A DNA stretch of 64,000 nt. Source: Burkholderia sp. 8Y. GTDB lineage: Bacteria > Pseudomonadota > Gammaproteobacteria > Burkholderiales > Burkholderiaceae. Of the stretch, positions 1-8,769 are shown one piece after another. Every line of letters begins with the position of its first letter. The stretch's first letter is position 1. The notes beneath the pieces are model-generated. The model did no database searches. It worked only from the letters and a program-made list of their open reading frames with translations, and was not told the DNA's origin. The position numbers and the translations under genes are program-made. The stretch lies in the NCBI RefSeq assembly GCF_902506145.1, contig NZ_LR733520.1, positions 2,553,770 through 2,617,769 on the forward strand, in the 5' to 3' direction.

Positions 1-1
1 G

Positions 2-88
2 CCGGTCGGCACGCTCAACGTGCAGTCGCAGGCGAAGATCACCATCAATCCGATCGTGACGTATCTGCGCGTCGGCTATCGCTTTTGA
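2..88 (+). CDS. OmpW-family outer-membrane protein, C-terminal fragment (partial)
   Basis: Only the last 28 codons and a TGA stop lie in the window; the gene begins upstream. The frame ends in INPIVTYLRVGYRF, a terminal beta-strand closing on an aromatic residue, as expected for an outer-membrane barrel recognised by the BAM complex. The INP...VGYRF ending resembles OmpW-family proteins, which are small eight-stranded barrels. A strong terminator follows about 28 bp after the stop, so this is the end of a transcript. The barrel-end reading is fairly safe; the OmpW assignment rests on one short motif and could be another small porin. Confidence 0.55.
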   Translation, partial: PVGTLNVQSQAKITINPIVTYLRVGYRF

Positions 89-116
89 TTCCTCCACATG
101 GTCGCTTTGCAGTCCG

Positions 117-153
117 AACGCCGTCATGCGCCGAGCATGACGGCGTTTTCTTT
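117..153 (+). terminator. Rho-independent terminator after the OmpW-like gene
   Basis: A perfect 13-bp inverted repeat (117-129 with 135-147, 5-nt loop) is followed by TTTTCTTTT. It sits about 28 bp after the stop of the upstream plus-strand gene and before the next plus-strand gene at 327. Confidence 0.85.
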
Positions 154-326
154 TACATGCGCCTTGTAAATGTGACTTGCACGGCGGCGCTCGCCATGCA
201 CTAATTACGCGTCGACGGCCCTGTGCGACGCGCGCAGTGCATCGGCATCCAACTTGCTCAATAGCACTTTCCGCCGCGAAAGCGGAGTGTCATCCATCCA
301 CGATTCATCCATCGACGGAGCGATCT

Positions 327-704
327 ATGAACGCATTGCCTAACACGCGAGACGCCATCGGAGATTCATGGAACAGCACGAGCCGCCGCGCACGCCGCAT
401 GGCGCGCCACGGCCGCGACGCAGCCGGGGATATCGGCACCGAACTGCGCGCGTTGCTGTCCGAACTCGAAGAAACGCTCGGCGAGGGCGCCTCGGCCGAC
501 GCCGCCATGCTGCGCGCACGCATCAGCGACCAAGTGGAGGCGGCTCGCGCCCGCTTCAACGATTCGCAAGCGGCCGTGCGCGAGCGCGCCGCCGCGGTCA
601 TCGACGACGCCGACGCGTATCTGCGCGACAGGCCGTGGCAAACCATCGCGCTCGTCGGCGGCCTCGCGCTGCTCGCGGGCATACTGCTGGCCCGCGCCCG
701 CTGA
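327..704 (+). CDS. DUF883/ElaB-YqjD-type membrane-anchored protein
   Basis: 125 aa. The start is ATG 327, with GGAG at 317-320 six bases upstream; the frame is open further 5' but has no comparable ribosome site there. Residues 1 to about 100 are charged, alanine-rich and predicted helical, with heptad-like spacing. A single C-terminal membrane helix (LVGGLALLAGILLA) ends in RAR. The DRPWQTIALVGG segment before the helix is characteristic of DUF883 (ElaB/YqjD/YgaM) proteins. In E. coli these are tail-anchored inner-membrane proteins, some associated with stationary-phase ribosomes. That role is known of relatives, not shown here. The gene appears monocistronic and convergent with ugpQ. Confidence 0.8.
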   Translation: MNALPNTRDAIGDSWNSTSRRARRMARHGRDAAGDIGTELRALLSELEETLGEGASADAAMLRARISDQVEAARARFNDSQAAVRERAAAVIDDADAYLRDRPWQTIALVGGLALLAGILLARAR

Positions 705-722
705 CGGTTCGCTGCGAGGCCG

Positions 723-1478
723 TCAGCCCGGCAGACTCTCGAGAAAGTGCGCGCCGATGATGTCGATGCGATCCGTGCAGATCGCATCGACGCCCCATCG
801 CGCGAGCAGGCGTGCGCGCTGCGGCTCGTTCACGGTGTACGCGAGCACGCGCAGGCCGGCGTCGCGGATGTCGCGCACGAGGGTTTCGTCGAGCGAACGA
901 TGGTCCGCATGCAGCGAGACGCACCCGAGCGCGGCCGTCTGCGCGCGCCAATCCGCCGGCACGCGCTCGTACAGCATGCCGCGCGGCAAGTCCGGCGCGG
1001 CGTCGCGCGCGGCTTCGAGCGCCGCGAACGAAAACGACGACAGCAGCGGCGCTGGTTCGGCACCGTTCCACAGGCGAGCCGCCTCGCGCGCGACCGCATC
1101 GCCCGTTTCCACTTCGCGCCCTGGACACGGCTTGATCTCGATGTTCGCCGCCAGCTTCAGCGATGCACACGCATCGCGCACTTCGGCGAGCGTCGGCAAG
1201 TGCGCGCCTGCGAATTCGTTGCCGAACCACGAGCCGGCGTCGAGCGCGCGCAATTGGGCATAGGACATCGACCTGGCCGCGCCGTGGCCGTTAGTGGTGC
1301 GGTCGACGTCGTCGTCATGCAGCAGGAAGACGATGTTGTCCGCTGACAGCTTCGCATCGAATTCGATCATTTTCAGACCGAGACGCGCGCCGGTTGCCAT
1401 GCCTTCCAGCGTGTTTTCCGGCGCGAGCTTGCCGCCGCCGCGATGCGCGACGACAGCGGGATACGGCCACGGTCTCAT
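723..1478 (-). CDS. ugpQ: Glycerophosphodiester phosphodiesterase UgpQ
   Basis: 251 aa, usual length for the bacterial GDPD family. It hydrolyses glycerophosphodiesters to sn-glycerol-3-phosphate and an alcohol in the cytoplasm. Family motifs are visible: AHRGGGKLAPENT near the N-terminus (catalytic HRG and PENT), EFDAKLS, LHDDDVDRTTNG (second catalytic His) and IEIKP (metal-binding Glu). It starts 12 bp after ugpC stops and is the last gene of the ugp operon. That position matches a role in processing diesters imported by the same transporter. No signal peptide is seen. Confidence 0.93.
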   Translation of the reverse strand: MRPWPYPAVVAHRGGGKLAPENTLEGMATGARLGLKMIEFDAKLSADNIVFLLHDDDVDRTTNGHGAARSMSYAQLRALDAGSWFGNEFAGAHLPTLAEVRDACASLKLAANIEIKPCPGREVETGDAVAREAARLWNGAEPAPLLSSFSFAALEAARDAAPDLPRGMLYERVPADWRAQTAALGCVSLHADHRSLDETLVRDIRDAGLRVLAYTVNEPQRARLLARWGVDAICTDRIDIIGAHFLESLPG

Positions 1479-1490
1479 CGCGATCCTCCT

Positions 1491-2573
1491 TTAGTTGACG
1501 CGCAGCCCGGTGGCCGGATCGAAGAAATGCAGTTGCCGCGCCGGCACGGAGACGAGCAGCTTCTCGCCGCGCTGCGGCCGATGCGCGTGCGGCAAACGCG
1601 CCGCCACGTCGTGGTTGCCCCACTTGCCATGCGCGAGGTTGTCCGCGCCGAGCAGCTCGGCCGAATCGACGTCGAGCGTGGCGCTGGCCGTTTCAATGTA
1701 ACCAGGCGTCATGTGCTCCGGGCGAATGCCCATGATCCACTCGCGTCCGCACATGTCGCGCGTCAGACTCGCACCCGTGACCGGGAGCTTCGGCCCGCCG
1801 CCGGCCACTTCGAACACCGAACCATCTTCCGACAAGCGGCCTTCGAGCAGATTCATGGCGGGCGAGCCAATGAAGCTGGCAACGAAAACCGTAGCCGGAC
1901 GTTCGTACACTTCGGTCGGCACGCCGATCTGCTCCGCATGGCCCTTGTTCATCACGATCACGCGCTGCGCGAGCGTCATGGCTTCGATCTGGTCGTGCGT
2001 CACATACAGGCTCGTCGTGGCAAGACGCGCATGGAGGCGCTGTATTTCGAGGCGCATCTGCACGCGCAGCTTGGCGTCGAGATTCGAAAGCGGCTCGTCG
2101 AAGAGAAAGACAGCCGGTTCGCGGACGATGGCGCGCCCCATTGCCACGCGCTGACGCTGCCCGCCCGACAGCTCACGCGGCTTGCGCGCGAGCAGACGTT
2201 CAAGCTCGAGGATACGCGCGGCATTCGCGACGCGGCTCTCGATGGTCGCCCGGTTCGCGCCGCCGATCTTCAACGCGTACGCCATATTTTGCGCGACGCT
2301 CATGTGCGGATAAAGTGCGTAATTCTGAAAGACCATCGCGATATCGCGATCTTTCGGTTCCAGCGTGTTCACCACGCGCCCGCCGATTTCGATCGCGCCT
2401 TCCGACACGCTTTCGAGGCCCGCGACCATGCGCAGAAGCGTCGACTTGCCGCAGCCCGAAGGACCGACCATCACGACGAATTCACCATCGTTCACGGCCA
2501 CGTCGATGCCATGCAGTACGTACTGCTTCCCGTCGTACGTTTTCTTGACGCCTTTAAGTGTCAGCGCAGCCAT
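1491..2573 (-). CDS. ugpC: sn-Glycerol-3-phosphate ABC transporter ATP-binding protein UgpC
   Basis: 360 aa, MalK/UgpC-type ATPase that powers import of glycerol-3-phosphate and its diesters. Visible elements are Walker A GPSGCGKST (about residues 37-45), Q-loop MVFQNYALYPHMSV, signature LSGGQRQRVAMGRA and Walker B VFLFDEPLSNLDAKLR. The switch His is in YVTHDQIEAMTLA. The C-terminal 120 residues form the OB-type regulatory domain of this subfamily, including GIRPEHM. It lies 18 bp after ugpE and 12 bp before ugpQ. The motifs alone would also fit other CUT1-family sugar importers; the ugpBAE and ugpQ context decides the substrate. Confidence 0.93.
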   Translation of the reverse strand: MAALTLKGVKKTYDGKQYVLHGIDVAVNDGEFVVMVGPSGCGKSTLLRMVAGLESVSEGAIEIGGRVVNTLEPKDRDIAMVFQNYALYPHMSVAQNMAYALKIGGANRATIESRVANAARILELERLLARKPRELSGGQRQRVAMGRAIVREPAVFLFDEPLSNLDAKLRVQMRLEIQRLHARLATTSLYVTHDQIEAMTLAQRVIVMNKGHAEQIGVPTEVYERPATVFVASFIGSPAMNLLEGRLSEDGSVFEVAGGGPKLPVTGASLTRDMCGREWIMGIRPEHMTPGYIETASATLDVDSAELLGADNLAHGKWGNHDVAARLPHAHRPQRGEKLLVSVPARQLHFFDPATGLRVN

Positions 2574-2591
2574 TCGCCCCTGCTCTCCGTT

Positions 2592-3437
2592 TTATTTTTC
2601 CGCATCGACGAGGCCGCGCACGAACCACCGCTGCATCGTCAGCACGACTGCGAGCGGCGGCAGCATCGCGAGCAGTGTCGCGCTCATGACGAGATGCCAC
2701 TCGGTCGCGGTATCGCCCGAGGCGATCATGCTCTTGATGCCGACCACCGCCGTTTGCAGCGACTGCTCGTTGGTAATCAGAATGGGCCAGAGGTACTGGT
2801 TCCAGCCATAGATGAACGTGATGACGAAAAGCGCCGCGATGTTCGTCTTCGAGAGCGGCAGCACCACGTCCCAGAAAAAGCGCAGCGGCCCCGCGCCGTC
2901 GATGCGCGCCGCTTCCATCAGCTCGTCGGGCAGCGTCATGAAAAACTGGCGGAACAGGAACGTGGCGGTCGCGGAGGCGATGAGCGGCAGCGTGAGGCCG
3001 GCATACGTGTTCGCAAGATGCATCGACGAGACGACCTGCACCGTCGGAAAGATGCGCACTTCGACAGGCAGCATCAGCGTGACGAAGATCAGCCAGAACG
3101 CGAGGTTCTTCATCGGGAAGCGGAAGAACACGATCGCATACGCCGAGATGATCGACACCGCAATCTTGCCGATGGAGATGACGAGCGCCATCACGAGACT
3201 GTTGACGAGCATGCGGCCGAACGGCGCGGCGGCGTTGCCGCTGCCGTGCGTCCAGATATGCGCGACGTTCTCGAAGAGATGGGTGCTCGGAATGAGCGAC
3301 AGCGGCACGCTGAAGACTTCTTTCGCGCTCATCGTGGCTGCGCAGAACGCGACGTAGACCGGAAACACGATCAGCGCGACGCCGAGAATCAGCACCGCGT
3401 GACAGAAGATATCGAAGCCGCGCCGGTTTTCGATCAT
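2592..3437 (-). CDS. ugpE: sn-Glycerol-3-phosphate ABC transporter permease UgpE
   Basis: 281 aa inner-membrane permease of the MalG type. An N-terminal membrane helix (HAVLILGVALIVFPVYVAF) is followed by about five more. The EAA loop, which docks on the ATPase, is seen as ELMEAARIDGAGPLRFFWDVVLPL. It pairs with UgpA to form the channel. The start overlaps the end of ugpA by 4 nt (3434-3437), indicating translational coupling. Length and topology are normal for UgpE. Confidence 0.92.
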   Translation of the reverse strand: MIENRRGFDIFCHAVLILGVALIVFPVYVAFCAATMSAKEVFSVPLSLIPSTHLFENVAHIWTHGSGNAAAPFGRMLVNSLVMALVISIGKIAVSIISAYAIVFFRFPMKNLAFWLIFVTLMLPVEVRIFPTVQVVSSMHLANTYAGLTLPLIASATATFLFRQFFMTLPDELMEAARIDGAGPLRFFWDVVLPLSKTNIAALFVITFIYGWNQYLWPILITNEQSLQTAVVGIKSMIASGDTATEWHLVMSATLLAMLPPLAVVLTMQRWFVRGLVDAEK

Positions 3438-4324
3438 GAATATTGCACCCTGCGTTCGACGAAGCGGAACTGCACGACCGTCAGCGCGACGACGATCACC
3501 ATCAGCACGACAGACTGTGCGCCCGAACTGCCGATGTCGAGGCCCTGGAACCCTTCGGCGAAAATCTTGTAAATGAGCGTCTTGGTCGACTGCGCGGGAC
3601 CGCCGCCGGTCGCAGCGTCGATGACGGGGAACGTGTCGAAGAACGCGTAGACCAGATTGACGACGAGCAGGAAGAACGACGTCGGCGACAGAAGCGGCAG
3701 CGCAATGCCGAAGAAGCGTCGCACGGGACCGGCGCCGTCGATGGCGGCGGCTTCGATCAGCGATTGCGGAATTGCCTGAAGTCCCGCATAGAAAAAGAGG
3801 AAGTTGTAGCTGACCTGCTTCCAGACCGACGCGAGCACGACGAGAAACATGGCCTGCGTGCCGTTGAGCGCGTGGTTCCAGACAATGCCTTGCCGGGCGA
3901 GCGCATACGTCACGAGCCCGATGCTCGGATTAAACAGGAACGACCACAGTACCGCCGCGATGGCGGGCGCGACCGCATACGGCCAGATGAGCAGCGTCTG
4001 ATACGCCTTCGCGCCGCGCGTCACGCGGTCCGCGCACGCGGCGAGCAAGAGCGAGATCACGAGCCCCGATACGGTGACGAGCGCACAGAAAACCATCGTC
4101 GTACTGAACGACGAAAGATAGAGCGGGTCCGCGAAAAGCTGCCGGAAATTTGCCAGCCCGACGAATTCGCTGGACGTGCCGAACGCGTCCTGACTCTGCG
4201 TGGCCTGCCAGAGCGCCTCGCCTGCCGGCCACAGAAAAAAGAGCGCGGTGATGGCGAGCTGCGGCGCGACCAGCAGATACGGCAAGACGCTCGTGTCGAA
4301 GCGAGACCGTTTTTCCATTGACAT
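3434..4324 (-). CDS. ugpA: sn-Glycerol-3-phosphate ABC transporter permease UgpA
   Basis: 296 aa MalF-type permease with about six membrane helices, the first in LLVAPQLAITALFFLWPAG. The EAA motif is seen as SLIEAAAIDGAGPVRRFFGIALPL. Two candidate starts lie close together: ATG 4324 (MSMEK) and ATG 4318 (MEK). Neither has a strong Shine-Dalgarno, and the longer is given. It lies 50 bp downstream of ugpB with a strong GC hairpin between them, and overlaps ugpE by 4 nt. A weak ribosome site plus the hairpin fits lower permease than binding-protein output. Confidence 0.92.
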   Translation of the reverse strand: MSMEKRSRFDTSVLPYLLVAPQLAITALFFLWPAGEALWQATQSQDAFGTSSEFVGLANFRQLFADPLYLSSFSTTMVFCALVTVSGLVISLLLAACADRVTRGAKAYQTLLIWPYAVAPAIAAVLWSFLFNPSIGLVTYALARQGIVWNHALNGTQAMFLVVLASVWKQVSYNFLFFYAGLQAIPQSLIEAAAIDGAGPVRRFFGIALPLLSPTSFFLLVVNLVYAFFDTFPVIDAATGGGPAQSTKTLIYKIFAEGFQGLDIGSSGAQSVVLMVIVVALTVVQFRFVERRVQYS

Positions 4325-4334
4325 GTCCGAAAGC

Positions 4335-4356
4335 GCGCCCGCGCGAACGCGGGCGC
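4335..4356 (-). other. GC-rich hairpin between ugpB and ugpA
   Basis: A perfect 9-bp inverted repeat (4335-4343 with 4348-4356) encloses a 4-nt loop that reads TTCG in the transcript. No T-run follows, so it is not a classical terminator. It lies between the binding-protein gene and the permease genes. In other ABC operons such hairpins protect the upstream mRNA from 3' exonucleases and raise the binding-protein to permease ratio. That role here is inference. Confidence 0.6.
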
Positions 4357-4374
4357 TGGCGTCACGCGGAGCGT

Positions 4375-5700
4375 TCAGCCGCCGCTTTTCTCGAAGCGGC
4401 GCAGGAGTTCGTCGCCGCGCTGCACGGAAGAATCGAGCGCCTGCTGCGGCGTCTTCTTGTCCGCCCAGACCTGCTCCAGTTCTTCATCGACGATGGTGCG
4501 AATCTGCGGCATGTTGCCGAGGCGCAAGCCCTTCGTGTAGGGAAGCGGCGGCTTGTTGAGCATCTGCTTGATGGCGATGTCCGCGCCGGGGTTCTTGTCG
4601 TAGAAGCCCTGTTTCTGCGTCAGATCGTAGGCGGCGGTCGTCACCGGCAAGTATCCCGTGTCCTGATGCCACTTCGCCGCCACCTGAGGCGACGCGAGAT
4701 ACGCGAGGAACTTCGCGACGCCCTTGTACACCGCCGGATCCTTGCCCGAGAGCACCCACAGACTCGCCCCGCCGATGATCGCGTTCTGCGGCGCGCCCTT
4801 CACGCTGGCGTCGTACGGCATCATGCCGACGCCGTAGTTGAACTTCGCGTACTTCTGGATGGTCGCCCGCGATCCCGACGAATTCGTGATGATCCCGCAG
4901 TCGCCGCTATAGAACTTGGACACGGGCTCGTCCTTGCGGCCGACATACGTGAACGTGCCTTCCTTCGCCATGTTCTGCAGGAACCGGATGTGCGCGACCT
5001 GCAGCGGCTTGTTGAATTCGAGTTGGGCGTCGAGGCCATCGAAGCCGTTGTTCTTCGAAGCGAACGGCGCGGCGTGCCACGCGCTGTAGTTTTCCAGCTG
5101 AATCCAGCTCTGCCAGCCCGACGAATAGCCGCACGAATAGCCCGCCGCTTTCAATTTTTTCGCGTCGGCTTCGACGTCGGCCCAGGTCTTCGGCGGCTGG
5201 TTCGGGTCGAGCCCCGCCTTCTTGAAGGCGTCCTTGTTGTAGTAGAGAACGGGCGTGGAACTGTTGAACGGCATCGAGATGAGATGGCCGGTCTTCGCGT
5301 CGCTGTAGTAACCGGAGATGGTCGGCACAAACGCTTTCTCGTCGAGCGGCACGCCGGCCTGCTTGAACACGTCGTAGACCGGCAGCACGGCCTTCTTCGC
5401 CTGCATCATCGTCGCGGTGCCGACTTCATAGACTTGCAGGATCGCGGGCGCATTGCCGCTGCGATACGCCGCGATGCCTGCTGCGAGCGTCTGGTCGTAG
5501 GTGCCCTTGAACACCGGCACGATCTTGTAGTCGCTCTGCGATGCGTTGAAGTCATTCGCGATGTCGTTCACGCGCTCGCCGAGAGCGGCTTCCATGGCGT
5601 GCCAGAACTGGATTTCCGTCGCGGCCTGAGCCGCCGTGCAGGCGCCGAAAGCCAGCATGGCCGCAGCCGAGAGTGAACGTAACGAGGGCGTGCATCGCAT
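4375..5700 (-). CDS. ugpB: sn-Glycerol-3-phosphate-binding periplasmic protein UgpB
   Basis: 441 aa, normal for UgpB. An N-terminal Sec signal peptide is visible: basic MRCTPSLRS, then an alanine-rich core ending near CTAAQAA, cleaved before TEIQFWHAM. The EIQFWHAM...LGERVNDIANDFNAS opening and KGTYDQTLAAGIAAYRSG are typical of UgpB. The protein captures glycerol-3-phosphate in the periplasm for UgpAEC. Start ATG 5700 has GGAGG 9 bp upstream. It is the first gene of ugpBAECQ. Phosphate-starvation control (PhoB) is usual for ugp, but I did not identify a Pho box. Confidence 0.94.
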   Translation of the reverse strand: MRCTPSLRSLSAAAMLAFGACTAAQAATEIQFWHAMEAALGERVNDIANDFNASQSDYKIVPVFKGTYDQTLAAGIAAYRSGNAPAILQVYEVGTATMMQAKKAVLPVYDVFKQAGVPLDEKAFVPTISGYYSDAKTGHLISMPFNSSTPVLYYNKDAFKKAGLDPNQPPKTWADVEADAKKLKAAGYSCGYSSGWQSWIQLENYSAWHAAPFASKNNGFDGLDAQLEFNKPLQVAHIRFLQNMAKEGTFTYVGRKDEPVSKFYSGDCGIITNSSGSRATIQKYAKFNYGVGMMPYDASVKGAPQNAIIGGASLWVLSGKDPAVYKGVAKFLAYLASPQVAAKWHQDTGYLPVTTAAYDLTQKQGFYDKNPGADIAIKQMLNKPPLPYTKGLRLGNMPQIRTIVDEELEQVWADKKTPQQALDSSVQRGDELLRRFEKSGG

Positions 5701-5748
5701 CGAGTGAGTCCTCCGGTTGTCGAACGTCTGCGCGTGAAATGCGCGATG

Positions 5749-6987
5749 TTAGTTGTTGTCGATGACAAACAGGCGTTGATATTCCTTCAGTGCGTACCGA
5801 TCCGTCATGCCGGCGATGTAATGCGCGATGAGCCGCGCCTGAGTGCTGTTGTGGCTGGGCGCGGCGGGATCGTTCGCCGACTCCTCCGCTGCCGCAATGC
5901 GCGCTTGATACGCCGGCGGCAGAAGGCGCGGATCGTCGGTGAATGCGTCGAAGAGACCGGTCACCACGCGCTTCGCCTTGTTGGCCATGCGCATGACGCG
6001 GTAATGCCGGTAGAGATTCTTGAAGAGGAAACGCTTGAGCGTGGCGGCCTGCGCTGCGACCTCGTCGCTATGCGCGACGAGCGGCGGCGCATTGCGCACG
6101 TCGTCGAGCGAGGTCGGAGCGATGCGCGCGAGATTGCGGCTCGTGGCTTCGATCAGATCGACGATCAGCGTATTGATGATGCGCCGAATGGTCTCGTGAA
6201 TGAGCCTGCGCCCTTCGATCGCGGGATACTCCGCGCGGGCCGCTTCGAAGTGCGTGTGCCACACGCTCACTTCGGCGAGCTGTTCGAGCGTGATGAGGCC
6301 CGAGCGCAGGCCGTCGTCGACGTCGTGATTGTTGTAGGCGATTTCATCGGCGACATTCGCAATCTGCGCTTCGAGCGAAGGCTGTTTGCCCGCGAGGAAC
6401 CGCTCGCCCAGATCGCCGAGTTGCCGTGCGTTCTCGCGCGAACAATGTTTGAGAATGCCTTCGCGCGTTTCGAAGCACAGGTTCAGGCCGTTGAACGCGC
6501 CATAGTGCTCTTCGAGTTGATCGACGACCGCAAGGCTTTGCAGATTGTGTTCGAAGCCGCCGTGATCGCGCATGCATTCGTTGAGCGCATCCTGACCGGC
6601 GTGGCCGAACGGCGTATGCCCGAGATCGTGCGCGAGCGATATCGCTTCGACGAGATCCTCATTGAGCCGAAGATTGCGTGCGACCGACCGCGCGATCTGC
6701 GCGACTTCCAGACTATGCGTGAGACGCGTGCGAAAGAGGTCGCCTTCGTGATTGACGAAGACCTGCGTTTTGTATTCGAGCCGGCGAAAAGCGGTCGAAT
6801 GCACGATACGGTCGCGGTCGCGCTGGAACTCCGTGCGTGCGGCGGGCGGCGGCTCCGCATGGCGGCGCCCGCGCGACGACGACGAACGCGCCGCGTACGG
6901 CGCGAGATGCGCTTCGAGCGCAAGCGACGACGGCACTCCAAATTCAGCTTCTGTTTCGCTCACCGGCTGCTCCGCTTCGTCGTGCAT
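5749..6987 (-). CDS. dgt: Deoxyguanosinetriphosphate triphosphohydrolase-like protein
   Basis: 412 aa. It removes triphosphate from dNTPs to give the nucleoside. The HD-domain metal ligands are visible: RLTHSLEVAQIARS (first His), then AISLAHDLGHTPFGHAG (the HD pair). NHDVDDGLRSG and FDAFTDDPRLLPPAYQ are typical of the short dGTPase-like group rather than E. coli Dgt (505 aa). The frame extends far upstream into aroB, but ATG 6987 (MHDEAEQ) lies 29 bp after the aroB stop and matches the usual N-terminus. It sits at the end of aroK-aroB-dgt, an order I recall from beta-proteobacteria. Confidence 0.9.
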   Translation of the reverse strand: MHDEAEQPVSETEAEFGVPSSLALEAHLAPYAARSSSSRGRRHAEPPPAARTEFQRDRDRIVHSTAFRRLEYKTQVFVNHEGDLFRTRLTHSLEVAQIARSVARNLRLNEDLVEAISLAHDLGHTPFGHAGQDALNECMRDHGGFEHNLQSLAVVDQLEEHYGAFNGLNLCFETREGILKHCSRENARQLGDLGERFLAGKQPSLEAQIANVADEIAYNNHDVDDGLRSGLITLEQLAEVSVWHTHFEAARAEYPAIEGRRLIHETIRRIINTLIVDLIEATSRNLARIAPTSLDDVRNAPPLVAHSDEVAAQAATLKRFLFKNLYRHYRVMRMANKAKRVVTGLFDAFTDDPRLLPPAYQARIAAAEESANDPAAPSHNSTQARLIAHYIAGMTDRYALKEYQRLFVIDNN

Positions 6988-7016
6988 CGTCGTGGTCCCG
7001 GCTGATGCCTGATCGA

Positions 7017-8114
7017 TCAGACGCTGGCAGCGAGCGTCTCGCGCACGGCCTGATCGGGCGCGCCGGTAATTTCCGTCGCGCCGAAGCGGGTCAGCAGAAT
7101 AAATTTGATCTCGCCGGCTTCGGCTTTCTTGTCGACTCTCATCAGATCGATGTAGCGGTCGTCGCCGAGCTTCGGCGCGCGGACGGGCAGCTTCGCCGCT
7201 TCGATCACGCGCACGAGCCGCTTGCGTGCGGCGTCGTCGAGCTTGTCGAGGCGCACCGACAAGTCCGCCGCCATGACCATGCCGCAGCCGACCGCCTCGC
7301 CATGCAGCCATTCGCCGTAGCCGAGCCCGGCTTCGATCGCGTGACCGAACGTGTGGCCGAAATTCAGGATGGCGCGCTGTCCGCCTTCGCGCTCGTCGGA
7401 TGCCACGACGGACGCCTTGATCTCGCATGACCGCTTGACCGCATGCGCGAGCGCGCTGTCGTTGCGTTCGTTCAAAGCGCCGATGTTGGCTTCAATCCAC
7501 TCGAAGAATTCGGCATCGGCGATCGCGCCCGTCTTGATGACTTCCGCGATGCCCGCCGCCAGCTCCCGCTCCGGCAGCGTATGCAGCGCACCGATATCCG
7601 CGATGACCGCCTGCGGCTGATAGAACGCGCCGATCATGTTCTTGCCGAGCGGATGGTTGATGCCGGTCTTGCCGCCCACCGACGAATCCACTTGCGCAAG
7701 CAGCGTAGTCGGCACCTGAATGAACGGCACGCCGCGCATGTAGCACGCCGCCGCGAAGCCGGTCATGTCGCCGACGACGCCGCCGCCCAGCGCGATCAAC
7801 GTGGTCTTGCGGTCCGCGCGATTCGAAAGCAGCGCGTCGAAGATGGTGTTGAGCGTTTCCCAGTTCTTGTGGGCTTCGCCGTCCGGCAGAACGACGGTCG
7901 TGACCTTCTTGCCGAGCGGTTCGAGCGCGGCGCGCAGTGTGTCGCCGTAAAGCGGATCGACCGTGGAATTGCTCACGATCGCGACGGACGAACCCTTGAT
8001 ATGCGGCGCGAAAAGCTCGGTGCGGCTGATGACGCCGGCTCCGATGTGAATGGGATAGGCGCGCTCGCCCAGTTCGACGTTGACGGTGATCGTTGAGGTA
8101 ATCATGGCGGACAT
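7017..8114 (-). CDS. aroB: 3-Dehydroquinate synthase AroB
   Basis: 365 aa. It converts DAHP to 3-dehydroquinate, step two of the shikimate pathway; NAD+ and a divalent metal are needed. Seen are the NAD region ALGGGVVGDMTGFAAA, QVPTTLLAQVDSSVGGKTGIN, GKNMIGAFYQP, and the metal ligands in NFGHTFGHAIE and WLHGEAVGCGM. The first ATG (8114) overlaps the aroK stop as TAATG, which argues for that start. ATG 8105 (MITSTI) is an alternative three codons in. It is translationally coupled to aroK. Confidence 0.96.
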   Translation of the reverse strand: MSAMITSTITVNVELGERAYPIHIGAGVISRTELFAPHIKGSSVAIVSNSTVDPLYGDTLRAALEPLGKKVTTVVLPDGEAHKNWETLNTIFDALLSNRADRKTTLIALGGGVVGDMTGFAAACYMRGVPFIQVPTTLLAQVDSSVGGKTGINHPLGKNMIGAFYQPQAVIADIGALHTLPERELAAGIAEVIKTGAIADAEFFEWIEANIGALNERNDSALAHAVKRSCEIKASVVASDEREGGQRAILNFGHTFGHAIEAGLGYGEWLHGEAVGCGMVMAADLSVRLDKLDDAARKRLVRVIEAAKLPVRAPKLGDDRYIDLMRVDKKAEAGEIKFILLTRFGATEITGAPDQAVRETLAASV

Positions 8115-8680
8115 TATGACTCAGCCGACTTGATGACGCCGGCCACCTCCAGTTGCATCAGGACCATGTTGACGAGCGCGTTGACGGTCGGCCTGCCGGT
8201 CTCGACGACGAAGTGCGCGCACTCGTGATAGAGCGGATCGCGCGTGCGAAAGAGCGTTTCGAGCTTGCCGCGCGGGTCGTCTGTTTGCAGAAGCGGCCGG
8301 TTCTTGTCGCGGCGCGTGCGCTGCCAGAGATCATGCGGATTCGCGCGCAGATAGATGACGATGCCGCGATTCTTCAGATGTTCGCGATTCTCCGGCCGCA
8401 ACACCGCGCCGCCGCCCGTCGCCAGCACGATGCCGCTTTTCTGCGACAGCTCGTCGATGACGTTCGCTTCGCGCTGACGAAATCCGCTCTCGCCTTCGAG
8501 TTCCCAGATGACCGGAATGCGCGCGCCGGTGCGCGCTTCGATTTCCTGGTCAGAGTCGACGAAATCGCGCTGCAAACGGCGCGCAACCGCGCGGCCCACG
8601 GTGGTTTTGCCCGCCCCCATGAGTCCGACGAAAAAAATGTTCGCGTTCGCGTGCCCTTCCTGCAACGTCAATCCTTTCAC
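8114..8680 (-). CDS. aroK: Shikimate kinase AroK
   Basis: 188 aa. It phosphorylates shikimate at the 3-hydroxyl with ATP. The P-loop is GLMGAGKTTVGRAVA. Substrate-site motifs are DSDQEIE, GFRQRE and ATGGGAVLRPENRE; the lid arginines are in RTRRDKNRPLLQ. It lies 89 bp after pilQ and overlaps aroB by one base. The pilMNOPQ-aroK-aroB order matches the conserved enterobacterial hofMNOPQ-aroKB arrangement next to mrcA. Confidence 0.96.
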   Translation of the reverse strand: MKGLTLQEGHANANIFFVGLMGAGKTTVGRAVARRLQRDFVDSDQEIEARTGARIPVIWELEGESGFRQREANVIDELSQKSGIVLATGGGAVLRPENREHLKNRGIVIYLRANPHDLWQRTRRDKNRPLLQTDDPRGKLETLFRTRDPLYHECAHFVVETGRPTVNALVNMVLMQLEVAGVIKSAES

Positions 8681-8769
8681 GGTATCGATTTGTTCGTGCG
8701 GCAGCTTAAGGGCAAACCGACCGCTTTGTCGAGTCGCGCCCGCCGTCCCCGATTCGCCTTCATCCCGCC

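Noticed and set aside
1443..3572. A 709-codon plus-strand open frame opposite ugpC and ugpE
   Set aside because: Same composition artefact; the minus-strand genes have clear family motifs and tight operon spacing.
6988..7428. A 147-codon N-terminal extension of the dGTPase frame
   Set aside because: It lies inside aroB in another frame and shows aroB antisense-like composition; the conserved N-terminus begins at 6987.
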